Source: an uncultured Aquimarina sp. | GTDB taxonomy: Bacteria > Bacteroidota > Bacteroidia > Flavobacteriales > Flavobacteriaceae | DNA length: 64,000 bases | NCBI GenBank assembly: GCA_947502885.1 | Contig: CANNBP010000010.1 | Span: forward strand, 62,001 to 126,000 | Reading direction: 5' to 3' | Part shown: piece by piece, positions 1 to 7,823 of the stretch | How the letters are laid out: the number at the start of each line of letters is the position of its first letter | How positions within the stretch are numbered: position 1 is the stretch's first letter | The notes under the pieces: model-generated | Database searches by the model: none | Told to the model about the DNA's origin: nothing | Seen by the model: only the letters and a program-made list of their open reading frames with translations | Program-made: the position numbers and the translations under genes

Positions 1-566
1 GCATATTCTTTCATGGTAGGAATCCCTCTGAAATCAACAATCATGTCTTGATAACCAAACATAGTTCCTCGATCTGTAATCATTGCATTTTCATTACCAC
101 TATCTTTTACTTTTTTAACAGCATGTTGCATTGCTTCAGGACTCATAAATTGTCCTTTTTTAAGGTTTACTGTTTTTCCAGTTTTTGCTGCTGCCACTAC
201 AAGGTCTGTCTGGCGAACCAAAAATGCTGGAATTTGCAATATATCAACATACTCTGCCGCAAAAGCTGCATCTTCATTAACATGAATATCTGTAACAGTT
301 GGTACATTAAACGTTTCTCCTACTTTACGCAAAATTTTTAATGCTTTTTCGTTGCCAATACCCGTAAAACTATCAATACGACTACGATTAGCTTTCTTAA
401 AAGATCCTTTAAAAACATAAGGAATTTTGAGTTTAGAAGTAATAGTAACCACTTTTTCTGCTATACGCAAAGCCATTTCTTCTCCTTCTATTGCACAAGG
501 GCCGGCAAGTAGAAAAAAATTGTTAGCATCTAAGTTTTTAAGATTAGGGATGGTTTCTAAACGCAT
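1..566 (-). CDS. kdsA: 3-deoxy-8-phosphooctulonate synthase KdsA (3' end outside window)
   Basis: This is the N-terminal 188 or so residues of KDO-8-phosphate synthase, which condenses phosphoenolpyruvate with arabinose-5-phosphate in the cytoplasm to make the KDO sugar of lipopolysaccharide. The translation starts MRLETIPNLKNL and carries the family blocks FFLLAGPCAIEGEE, the lysine-rich KGSFKKANRS and TDIHVNEDA, then continues through QIPAFLVRQTDLVVAAA to MIVDFRGIPTMKEYA at the window edge. The ATG at 566 fits the usual family N-terminus. A TATCTTTG element lies 20 bases upstream. No frameshift is seen in the visible part. The family assignment is firm. Confidence 0.95.
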   Translation of the reverse strand, partial: MRLETIPNLKNLDANNFFLLAGPCAIEGEEMALRIAEKVVTITSKLKIPYVFKGSFKKANRSRIDSFTGIGNEKALKILRKVGETFNVPTVTDIHVNEDAAFAAEYVDILQIPAFLVRQTDLVVAAAKTGKTVNLKKGQFMSPEAMQHAVKKVKDSGNENAMITDRGTMFGYQDMIVDFRGIPTMKEY

Positions 567-585
567 GATGTAAATATTTTGGATG

Positions 586-593
586 CAAAGATA
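586..593 (-). promoter_or_regulatory. Promoter -7 element of kdsA
   Basis: On the minus strand these bases read TATCTTTG, matching the Bacteroidetes -7 consensus TAnnTTTG. Transcription would begin about 15 bases before the kdsA start codon. A good -33 TTTG is not seen at the usual distance. Confidence 0.5.
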
Positions 594-692
594 TATCTTA
601 TTAAGCATTCAGAAGAAAGAAATACTATTAAAAGTGAGTTAAGTTTGGCAAGAGTTTTGATAAGAAAGAATTCGTTCACTTAAATAACAACA

Positions 693-1235
693 ATGAAAAA
701 AATACTAACAATTATTATTCTTTTAAGTACAATCATTATTTCTGCACAAGAAAATCCGAATAGAAAGTCTGTAGAAAAACAAATGTTTAAAATAAATTTA
801 TTAATAACTCCTGGACTTGAATACGAAGTAGGTATTGCCAAAAATTCTACTATAGACCTTAGATTAGGAACTGGCTTTGCATATCGTAATACTTTCGGAA
901 ATAAAAAATATGGTATTTTTCTTACTTCTGAATTGGCGTATAGATATTACTATAATTTTGAAAAAAGAAAAAGAAAAGGTAAGAACACCTCAAAGAATTC
1001 GGCAAATTATATAGCGGTAACCTCGGCTTTTACTCTAGGAGATCCATTAATAGGTGAAATAGAAACGAATGTTGATTATGCTGGTTTAGTAGGTCCAGTT
1101 TGGGGATTTCAGCGTACCTATGGAGCTGGTTTTAATTTGGGATTAGAACTAGGTATAGGATATAGATTTGATAATCTAGATTCTGATTTGTCACCAATTA
1201 TAAACTTTAGACTGGGATGGGCATTTGGGAAGTAA
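693..1235 (+). CDS. Small outer-membrane beta-barrel-like protein, unknown function
   Basis: The 180-residue product has a signal peptide (residues 1-18, ending IIISAQ) followed by alternating short hydrophobic and polar strands, many glycines and aromatic residues, and a C-terminal RLGWAFGK. This is the pattern of a small eight-strand-type outer-membrane barrel. A basic loop around residues 90-105 (EKRKRKGKNTSK) would face solvent. I recognise no specific family. It stands alone between divergent kdsA and typA, about 140 bases before typA. The ATG is directly followed by the signal sequence, so the start is well supported. The function is unknown. Confidence 0.7.
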   Translation: MKKILTIIILLSTIIISAQENPNRKSVEKQMFKINLLITPGLEYEVGIAKNSTIDLRLGTGFAYRNTFGNKKYGIFLTSELAYRYYYNFEKRKRKGKNTSKNSANYIAVTSAFTLGDPLIGEIETNVDYAGLVGPVWGFQRTYGAGFNLGLELGIGYRFDNLDSDLSPIINFRLGWAFGK

Positions 1236-1341
1236 TAAAATAAAGGAGCCGGTAAAGGTTTTATTATTAGTTTTTTAAGGCTTAAGCTCGAGCGTTTCTT
1301 TATTAATTGAGTTTTCATGTACAACCTGTTGAAATAACTCG

Positions 1342-1349
1342 TACCTTTG
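1342..1349 (+). promoter_or_regulatory. Promoter -7 element of typA
   Basis: TACCTTTG matches TAnnTTTG and sits 22 bases before the typA ATG, giving a predicted leader of about 18 bases. The leader contains GAGG close to the start codon. No -33 TTTG lies at the standard 19-base spacing. Confidence 0.5.
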
Positions 1350-1371
1350 CAGCCTTAAAAATGAGGCGTTT

Positions 1372-3171
1372 ATGACAGCTATAAAAAATATTGCGATAAT
1401 TGCTCACGTAGATCACGGTAAAACTACGTTGGTAGATAAGATTATGTACCATTGCCAATTATTTCGTGAAAATGAGAATACGGGTGATTTAATTTTGGAT
1501 AACAATGATTTAGAACGTGAGAGAGGTATCACAATTACTTCAAAAAACGTTTCTGTTATCTACAAAGGAACAAAAATCAATATTATAGATACTCCTGGTC
1601 ACGCCGATTTTGGTGGTGAAGTAGAACGTGTATTAAACATGGCAGACGGAGTATTACTTTTGGTAGATGCTTTTGAAGGGCCAATGCCACAAACTCGATT
1701 TGTATTACAAAAGGCTATTGACCTTGGATTAAAACCTTGTGTAGTAGTTAATAAAGTTGATAAAGAGAACTGTACTCCAGAAGAAGTTCATGAGAAAGTT
1801 TTTGATCTAATGTTTGAATTAGGAGCAGAAGAATGGCAGCTTGATTTTCCGACCGTTTATGGATCGGCTAAGAATAACTGGATGAGTGAAGATTGGAAAA
1901 AGGAAACTGACACCATCGAACCATTATTAGATATGGTGATTGAGCATATCCCTGAACCAAAAATAGAAGAAGGAACTCCACAAATGTTGATTACGTCATT
2001 AGACTTTTCTTCATTTACAGGGCGTATTGCTATAGGGCGTTTGCAAAGAGGAACTCTTACAGAAGGTATGCAAGTATCTTTAGTAAAACGTGACGGCTCT
2101 ATTAAGAAGTCAAAAATCAAAGAACTTCATACTTTTGAAGGGCTTGGTCGAATGAAAGTTGATAAAGTTGAAGCAGGTGATATTTGTGCTTTGGTTGGGT
2201 TAGAAGGTTTTGAAATTGGTGATACAGTTGCTGATATAGAAAATCCTGAAGGATTAAAAACTATTGCAATTGATGAGCCAACTATGAGTATGTTATTTAC
2301 TATTAATGACTCTCCTTTCTTTGGTAAGGATGGTAAGTATGTAACATCACGCCATATCAAAGAGAGATTAACCAAAGAGCTAGAGAAAAATTTAGCGCTT
2401 AGAGTTAATGAGACAGATAGTGCAGATAAATTTTTGGTATTCGGTAGAGGGGTACTGCATTTATCGGTATTGATCGAGACAATGAGACGTGAAGGTTATG
2501 AGTTACAAATTGGTCAACCTCAGGTAATTATTAGAGAGATCGATGGTAAAAAATGTGAGCCTATTGAAGAGTTAACCATTGATTTACCTGAAACAGTTTC
2601 AGGTAAAGCGGTAGAAATGGTAACTATGCGTAAAGGAGAGATGTTAAGTATGGAAGCCAAAGGTGAGCGTATGGTGTGTGAGTTTTTGATACCTTCTAGA
2701 GGAATTATTGGTTTAAGAAATCAATTATTAACTGCAACAGCAGGTGAGGCAATTATGGCACACCGTTTTAAAGAATATCAGCCATTAAAAGGAGATATTC
2801 CTGGACGTATAAATGGTTCTTTAGTTTCTATGGAAAAAGGATCTGCTATACCTTACTCAATTGATAAATTACAAGATAGAGGGAAGTTTTTTGTAGATCC
2901 GGGAGAAGATATTTATGAAGGACAGGTAATCGGAGAAAACTCTAGAGGTGATGATATGACTGTTAATATTACTAAGACTAAAAAGTTAAGTAATGTACGA
3001 TCTTCTGGAGCTGATGATAAAGCTAAAATAGTACCTGCTATCAAGTTTTCATTAGAAGAAGCTTTAGAATATATTCAGAAAGATGAATATGTAGAGGTAA
3101 CACCTAATCATTTAAGATTACGTAAAATTTATCTTACAGAAGTAGAGCGTAAACGAAATAAGATCGTTTAA
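1372..3171 (+). CDS. typA: Translational GTPase TypA/BipA
   Basis: TypA is a ribosome-associated GTPase of the EF-G superfamily, linked to stress growth and ribosome assembly. The 599-residue length is normal for the family. The GTPase motifs are intact: G1 AHVDHGKTT (11-19), DTPGH (73-77) and NKVD (127-130). The EF-G-like domain and the TypA-type C-terminus follow (FLIPSRGIIGLRNQLLT, then RLRKIYLTEVERKR). The ATG at 1372 gives the usual N-terminus and follows a predicted promoter by about 20 bases. The gene is monocistronic and ends in a strong hairpin terminator at 3198-3233. Confidence 0.97.
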   Translation: MTAIKNIAIIAHVDHGKTTLVDKIMYHCQLFRENENTGDLILDNNDLERERGITITSKNVSVIYKGTKINIIDTPGHADFGGEVERVLNMADGVLLLVDAFEGPMPQTRFVLQKAIDLGLKPCVVVNKVDKENCTPEEVHEKVFDLMFELGAEEWQLDFPTVYGSAKNNWMSEDWKKETDTIEPLLDMVIEHIPEPKIEEGTPQMLITSLDFSSFTGRIAIGRLQRGTLTEGMQVSLVKRDGSIKKSKIKELHTFEGLGRMKVDKVEAGDICALVGLEGFEIGDTVADIENPEGLKTIAIDEPTMSMLFTINDSPFFGKDGKYVTSRHIKERLTKELEKNLALRVNETDSADKFLVFGRGVLHLSVLIETMRREGYELQIGQPQVIIREIDGKKCEPIEELTIDLPETVSGKAVEMVTMRKGEMLSMEAKGERMVCEFLIPSRGIIGLRNQLLTATAGEAIMAHRFKEYQPLKGDIPGRINGSLVSMEKGSAIPYSIDKLQDRGKFFVDPGEDIYEGQVIGENSRGDDMTVNITKTKKLSNVRSSGADDKAKIVPAIKFSLEEALEYIQKDEYVEVTPNHLRLRKIYLTEVERKRNKIV

Positions 3172-3197
3172 AATAGAAAAATAAATATTTGAAAATT

Positions 3198-3233
3198 AAA
3201 TCCTTGAAGAGAAATACTTCAAGGATTTTTTTT
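3198..3233 (+). terminator. Rho-independent terminator after typA
   Basis: A perfect 12-bp inverted repeat (AAATCCTTGAAG at 3198-3209 with its complement at 3218-3229) has an 8-base loop and is followed by a T run. It begins 26 bases after the typA stop codon. Confidence 0.85.
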
Positions 3234-3274
3234 ATAAAATATAGGTTAAGTATTCTTTTTCTTTAATTGATAGA

Positions 3275-3402
3275 AACAAAAAATCCCGATCAAGTCGGGA
3301 TTTTTTGTCGATATTTTGGGGGAAACGATTTGGGGTAATTAGTACGGTATACTTTTTATTGTTAGGGGGAAGCTTCCGTATGTGTATTTCGTTTTTGTTT
3401 AC
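3275..3402 (-). ncRNA. Candidate small RNA in the typA/ftsE convergent gap
   Basis: No protein is evident in this 385-base gap between convergent genes. On the minus strand it has the parts of a free-standing short transcript: TATATTTG at 3407-3414 as a -7 element, about 125 bases of sequence, and a strong hairpin with a T run at 3278-3306. The body has three C-rich single-stranded-looking stretches (CCCCC, CCCC, CCCCC on the minus strand) and a short palindrome GGAAGCTTCC. It contains AAAAAGTATACCGTA, which recurs exactly at 21103-21117. I know of no named RNA family that fits. The call rests on promoter plus terminator only. Confidence 0.4.
3278..3306. terminator. Bidirectional hairpin terminator
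   Basis: AAAAAATCCCGA (3278-3289) pairs perfectly with TCGGGATTTTTT (3295-3306) around a 5-base loop, with A and T runs at the two edges. It can stop transcription from either side. On the minus strand it would end ftsE read-through or the candidate small RNA. Confidence 0.8.
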
Positions 3403-3406
3403 ATGA

Positions 3407-3414
3407 CAAATATA
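3407..3414 (-). promoter_or_regulatory. Promoter-like -7 element for the candidate small RNA
   Basis: On the minus strand the bases read TATATTTG, a full match to TAnnTTTG, pointing into a gene-free stretch that ends in a strong terminator. A weak TTAG lies 17 bases upstream at the -33 position. Confidence 0.4.
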
Positions 3415-3470
3415 AGCCGATTAAATGGAAGCTAACTTGTAAAAAACAACAAAATACCGGTAAAATACAG

Positions 3471-3486
3471 TTTTTGTCGACAAAAA
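3471..3486. repeat. 16-base perfect palindrome
   Basis: TTTTTGTCGACAAAAA is a perfect palindrome in the convergent gap, downstream of ftsE and just upstream of the candidate small-RNA promoter. It may be an operator or part of the ftsE terminator. Nothing more can be said from sequence. Confidence 0.4.
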
Positions 3487-3556
3487 ACATATTTATTTGG
3501 TTTTCACATACTTTTTATTAGATCTATATGAGGGTAAAAAGAAACCAAATAGAGAC

Positions 3557-4240
3557 TTAATTTTTTCTTTGTACTACTTCAAATACTTTATTTCCATCAC
3601 ATTTTAAGGTTTTAGAAGGATATTTTAGAAGTAAAGCATAATCATGTGTGGCCATTAGAATGGTATTGCCATTTTTGTTAATATCTTGTAGAACTTCCAT
3701 GACTTCTACAGAGGTTTGTGGATCAAGATTTCCTGTAGGCTCGTCTGCTAATATTAATTCAGGATCATTAAGTAAAGCTCTGGCGATGGCAACACGTTGT
3801 TGTTCTCCTCCAGATAATTGATAAGGGTATTTTGAGTCCTTGGCTTTCATACCCACTTTATCAAGAACATCATCAATTTTGCTATTCATTCCTTTTTCAT
3901 CATTCCACCCAGTAGCTTTAAGAACAAAGAGTAAATTGCCTTTAACAGTTCTGTCATTAAGTAATTTAAAATCCTGAAAAACAATACCTAATTTTCTTCT
4001 TAAAAAAGGAATTTGATTTTCTTGAAGGCTAGGTAAATCAAAATCAACAATACTTCCTTCTCCTTCTACCAAAGGTATATCGCCATAAAGCGTTTTCATA
4101 AAACTACTTTTACCAGTACCGGTTTTACCAATAAGGTAAACAAAGTCTCCTTTGTTTACTTCAACATTAACATCGGATAGAATTAAGCTCTCGCGTTGGT
4201 AAATTGAAGCGTTTTTAAGAGTCAATACGGTATTAGACAT
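3557..4240 (-). CDS. ftsE: Cell-division ABC transporter ATP-binding protein FtsE
   Basis: This 227-residue ATPase is of the FtsE/LolD class, which works with an FtsX-type permease at the inner membrane. In Bacteroidetes this gene is usually taken as the cell-division ATPase. Walker A GKTGTGKS is at 38-45, the signature LSGGEQQR at 142-149, Walker B LILADEP at 162-168, and the H-loop ATHD near 198. No permease gene is adjacent, which is common for ftsE in this phylum. The ATG at 4240 gives a normal N-terminus. LolD or MacB-type ATPase is the alternative name, as these subfamilies are close. Confidence 0.85.
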   Translation of the reverse strand: MSNTVLTLKNASIYQRESLILSDVNVEVNKGDFVYLIGKTGTGKSSFMKTLYGDIPLVEGEGSIVDFDLPSLQENQIPFLRRKLGIVFQDFKLLNDRTVKGNLLFVLKATGWNDEKGMNSKIDDVLDKVGMKAKDSKYPYQLSGGEQQRVAIARALLNDPELILADEPTGNLDPQTSVEVMEVLQDINKNGNTILMATHDYALLLKYPSKTLKCDGNKVFEVVQRKN

Positions 4241-4781
4241 GGTTTTTGATTCTGAATTAATGTATTTGGTAAAAGTAAAAAGTTTTCTGTTAATAATACA
4301 ACAAGCTTTTGTTTTTAAATTAAATAGATGTTTGTGACGCTTTTAGAATACATTGTTTGGTTTTTTATGGGTTATGTTAAGTAAGTGATTTCAATGTGTA
4401 TAATATAGCTTGAGTTTTTTGATGCCCTAATTTTATAGAGCGCACTATAACTAAGAAGCTTTGTTAGATATTTTTTCTAATACCATTTTTATATGAAATC
4501 ATCCTAGAATGAAGTGAAAAGAAAGAATTAAAGTAGTTCATTTCATTTGAGAAATCGTTTAAAATGTAATTATATTGCATTTCTTTCGTTATTACACTAG
4601 AAGATTAGGGTATCTTTAACATAAAAATTATTCACGGGAAACGATATTTACTTTTTTTTAGAAATCAAGACAAATAGAATCTGGATACTGGGTACAAATA
4701 GCGTATGTTTGATGTTATTTTATTCAAATATGCTATTTATTGTGTCTTGCAATATAAACACTATAGCTTAACGTTAGTTTT
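4241..4781. other. Intergenic region between divergent ftsE and the TPR gene
   Basis: This 541-base divergent gap has no supported reading frame. It is very AT-rich and should hold the promoters of both flanking genes. I see no full TAnnTTTG match suitably placed for either. The nearest plus-strand candidate is TATCTTTA near 4610. Confidence 0.5.
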
Positions 4782-7700
4782 ATGAAATACATCACTTCGA
4801 TGCTTTTTGTGATTGTTCTTTCTGTACAGTTAGAAGCACAACAATCTGCGATTTACACCAATGAGCTGGTATTGTATAATCAAGCTTTAGAATTGTATAA
4901 TAATAAACAATTTCTTGCCGCTCAAAATTTATTTGATCAAGTAAGAGATAGTTCTGATGATGAAAGTATAGATTCAGACTGCACATATTACATAGCTAAT
5001 TGTGCTGTTTGGTTAAATCAAAAAGATGCTGATCAGCTTTTAGAAGATTTTGTTATACAGTATCCAACAAGTGTTAAGCGTAACGCAGCTTATATGGATG
5101 CCGCTACGTATTATTTTGATAATGGTAAATACGCATATGCGAGAAAATGGTATGATAAAGTTGATGAAAATCGTTTAAGCAGAAGAGAAAAGGAAAAATA
5201 TAATTTTAATAATGGGTATGCCTATTTTAAAATTCAACGGTTCAATGAAGCTAAAAAGTTTTTGAATCGAGTAGAAGATACACCAGAGTATAGTGCAAAG
5301 GCAAAATATTATTTAGGTTTTATTGCTTATGAAGGAGATAATTATAAAGAAGCAGATAAATTATTTGATGAAGTAAAGGATTTGGATCAATACAATAAAA
5401 ACTTATCCTATTTTCAGAGTGATATGAACTTTAAGTCTGGCAATTTTCAGGAGGCTATAAATGAAGGTAAGAAGCAATTGTCGGGAGCAAAGCCTTCAGA
5501 AAAATCCGAACTGAATAAGATTATAGGAGAAAGCTATTTTAATCTGGGTAAATATGAAGAGGCAATCCCATATCTTAAAGAGTATAAAGGACGAAAAGGA
5601 AAATGGAATAATACTGATTATTATTTGTTGGGTTATGCTTATTACAAACAGGGTGATTATCAAAATGCAATTTCAGAATTTAATAAAATTGTAGGAGGAG
5701 ATAATGCTACTGCCCAGAATGCATATTATCACTTAGCAGAATCGTATTTAAAAACAGATCAAAAACAGCAAGCTTTAAATGCTTTTAAAAATGCTTCAGA
5801 AATGGATTTTGAAGCAAAAATTAAAGAAGATGCATTGTACAATTATGCAAAATTAAGCTATGAAATAGGAAATTCTTATGAGAGTGCTCCAAAAGTGTTG
5901 TTGTCATATTTAGAACAATACCCCAATACAGAATTTGAAGAAGAAATAAAGGAGTTGTTGATTAGCTCGTATATTACCTCAAAAAATTATAAAGAAGCTA
6001 TGGATCTTCTCGAGGGAAGCAGAAATTATGCTGATAAAGAAGTGTATCAGAAAGTTGCTTTTTATCGTGGTATAGAATTGTATAATGAAGGTAGTTACTC
6101 TGAAGCTATTTCTTATTTTGATACTTCGTTAAAAGAACAAGTTGATCCTAATTTTACGGCTAGAGCTATATATTGGAAAGCCGAGAGTGATTATCTATTA
6201 ACTAACTTTAATGATGCTTTGATAAGTTTTAAACAGTTTCAAGGTAGTCAAGGGGCATCAACCACAAAAGAATATGGACATATCGATTATAATTTAGGGT
6301 ACACATATTTTAAACTAAAACAATACCCTCAAGCTGCAGAGCATTTTGATGTGTTTTCTAAAAATACTGGGATTGACGAGGCAAGGCTAGCAGATACTTA
6401 TTTAAGATTAGGGGATAGTCATTTTATTTCAAGAAAATATTGGCCAGCTATGGAAGCGTATAATTTGGCGATTAAAAGTAATGGGGCCGATGCTGATTAT
6501 GCTCACTATCAAAAAGCGATAAGTTATGGGTTTGTAAATAAACCTGCTAAGAAAATTAGTGATCTCGAAATGTTTTTAAAAACATATACGCGATCGACGT
6601 ATAGAGATGATGCAATGTTTGCGTTGGGAGACGTGTATATATCAGAAAATAAAATTAAAAGAGGTATCCAGGCGTATGATAGACTTATTAAAGACTTGCC
6701 AAAAAGCTCGTATGTACCAAGAGCGATTCTCAAACAAGGTCTAGTTTTTTATAATGGTAATCAAGGAGACAGAGCTTTGTCTAAGTTTAAAAAAGTAGTA
6801 GCAGAATATCCTGGGACAGAAGAGGCTATACAAGCCGTAAATACAGCAAGATTGATATATGTCGACCTAGGACGAACAGATGAATATGCATCTTGGGTAA
6901 AAAGCTTAAGTTTTATCGATGTGAGTGATGCGGATCTGGATAATACATCTTTTGAAGCAGCAGAAAAACAGTTTATAGAAAATAATGATAATGCCGCCAT
7001 TGTTGGGTTTAATAAGTACTTAGAAGAGTTTCCAAAAGGGTTACATGCCCTTAAAAGCCATTTTCATTTGGCACAATTATATTTTAAAAAAGGAGAGAAA
7101 GATGCTGCAATCCCACATTATGAATTTGTATTACAAAATGAGCAAACAGAGTATTCAGAACGTGCATTGGCTAGGTTGTCTCAATTGTATTTAGAGCGAG
7201 TTAAATATAAAAAAGCAATCCCCTTATTAGAGCGTTTAGAGAATACAGCAGATTTTCCTCAAAATATCATTTTTGCTCAATCTAATTTGATGAAAGCTCA
7301 TTATCAGCTATTAAATTATCAAAAAACAATTGAGTATGCAGATAAAGTATTAGAAAACCCTAAGATACAAAATGAGGTAAAAAGTGATGCTAAAATTTTT
7401 ACTGCCCGTGCTGCTCTCAAGACCTCGAATATAGAACGTGCCAAAAATGCCTATGCCGAAGTGCAGAAAATAGCTACTGGAGAATTGGCGGCAGAAGCAT
7501 TGTATTACGAAGCATATTTTAAGAATCAGGATGGAAATTATAAAACATCCAACGAAGTTGTACAAAGACTAGCAAAGGATTTTTCTGGATATAGGTTATA
7601 CGGTGCCAAAGGACTAGTGTTAATGGCAAAGAATTTTTATGCCCTTAAAGATGCTTACCAAGCTACTTATATTTTAGAAAGTGTAATAAAGAATTTTACA

Positions 7701-7796
7701 GATTATCCAGAGGTTGTTGATGAAGCAAGTATAGAGCTTAAAAGTATAAAAGATGAAGAAGCAAAAACAAACTCATCCATCCAAACAGAACAATAA
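4782..7796 (+). CDS. Giant exported tetratricopeptide-repeat protein
   Basis: The 1004-residue product has a short signal peptide (MKYITSMLFVIVLSVQLEAQ) and then consists almost wholly of TPR units. They are recognisable as repeated YxxGxxYYxxGxYxxAIxxF-type helical pairs, for example around residues 95-165, 240-345, 500-560 and 750-830. It is probably a periplasmic or outer-membrane-associated scaffold. The stop is 27 bases before the start of an outer-membrane barrel gene, so the two are probably co-transcribed and may form one complex. No catalytic domain is visible. Automated pipelines may name parts of it YbgF-like, but it is far too long for YbgF. Class is sure, role unknown. Confidence 0.8.
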   Translation: MKYITSMLFVIVLSVQLEAQQSAIYTNELVLYNQALELYNNKQFLAAQNLFDQVRDSSDDESIDSDCTYYIANCAVWLNQKDADQLLEDFVIQYPTSVKRNAAYMDAATYYFDNGKYAYARKWYDKVDENRLSRREKEKYNFNNGYAYFKIQRFNEAKKFLNRVEDTPEYSAKAKYYLGFIAYEGDNYKEADKLFDEVKDLDQYNKNLSYFQSDMNFKSGNFQEAINEGKKQLSGAKPSEKSELNKIIGESYFNLGKYEEAIPYLKEYKGRKGKWNNTDYYLLGYAYYKQGDYQNAISEFNKIVGGDNATAQNAYYHLAESYLKTDQKQQALNAFKNASEMDFEAKIKEDALYNYAKLSYEIGNSYESAPKVLLSYLEQYPNTEFEEEIKELLISSYITSKNYKEAMDLLEGSRNYADKEVYQKVAFYRGIELYNEGSYSEAISYFDTSLKEQVDPNFTARAIYWKAESDYLLTNFNDALISFKQFQGSQGASTTKEYGHIDYNLGYTYFKLKQYPQAAEHFDVFSKNTGIDEARLADTYLRLGDSHFISRKYWPAMEAYNLAIKSNGADADYAHYQKAISYGFVNKPAKKISDLEMFLKTYTRSTYRDDAMFALGDVYISENKIKRGIQAYDRLIKDLPKSSYVPRAILKQGLVFYNGNQGDRALSKFKKVVAEYPGTEEAIQAVNTARLIYVDLGRTDEYASWVKSLSFIDVSDADLDNTSFEAAEKQFIENNDNAAIVGFNKYLEEFPKGLHALKSHFHLAQLYFKKGEKDAAIPHYEFVLQNEQTEYSERALARLSQLYLERVKYKKAIPLLERLENTADFPQNIIFAQSNLMKAHYQLLNYQKTIEYADKVLENPKIQNEVKSDAKIFTARAALKTSNIERAKNAYAEVQKIATGELAAEALYYEAYFKNQDGNYKTSNEVVQRLAKDFSGYRLYGAKGLVLMAKNFYALKDAYQATYILESVIKNFTDYPEVVDEASIELKSIKDEEAKTNSSIQTEQ

Positions 7797-7823
7797 TATC
7801 TAGTTTAAAACAAGTTGTAGTAT

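Noticed and set aside
3344..3414. Small protein gene in the typA/ftsE gap
   Set aside because: No frame with a plausible start and length is present; the region fits a non-coding transcript better.
4871..4898. Two ATTGTAT copies exactly 21 bases apart, like the regulatory arrays
   Set aside because: They are inside the TPR gene and come from repeated Leu-Tyr-Asn codons seven residues apart, so coding explains them.
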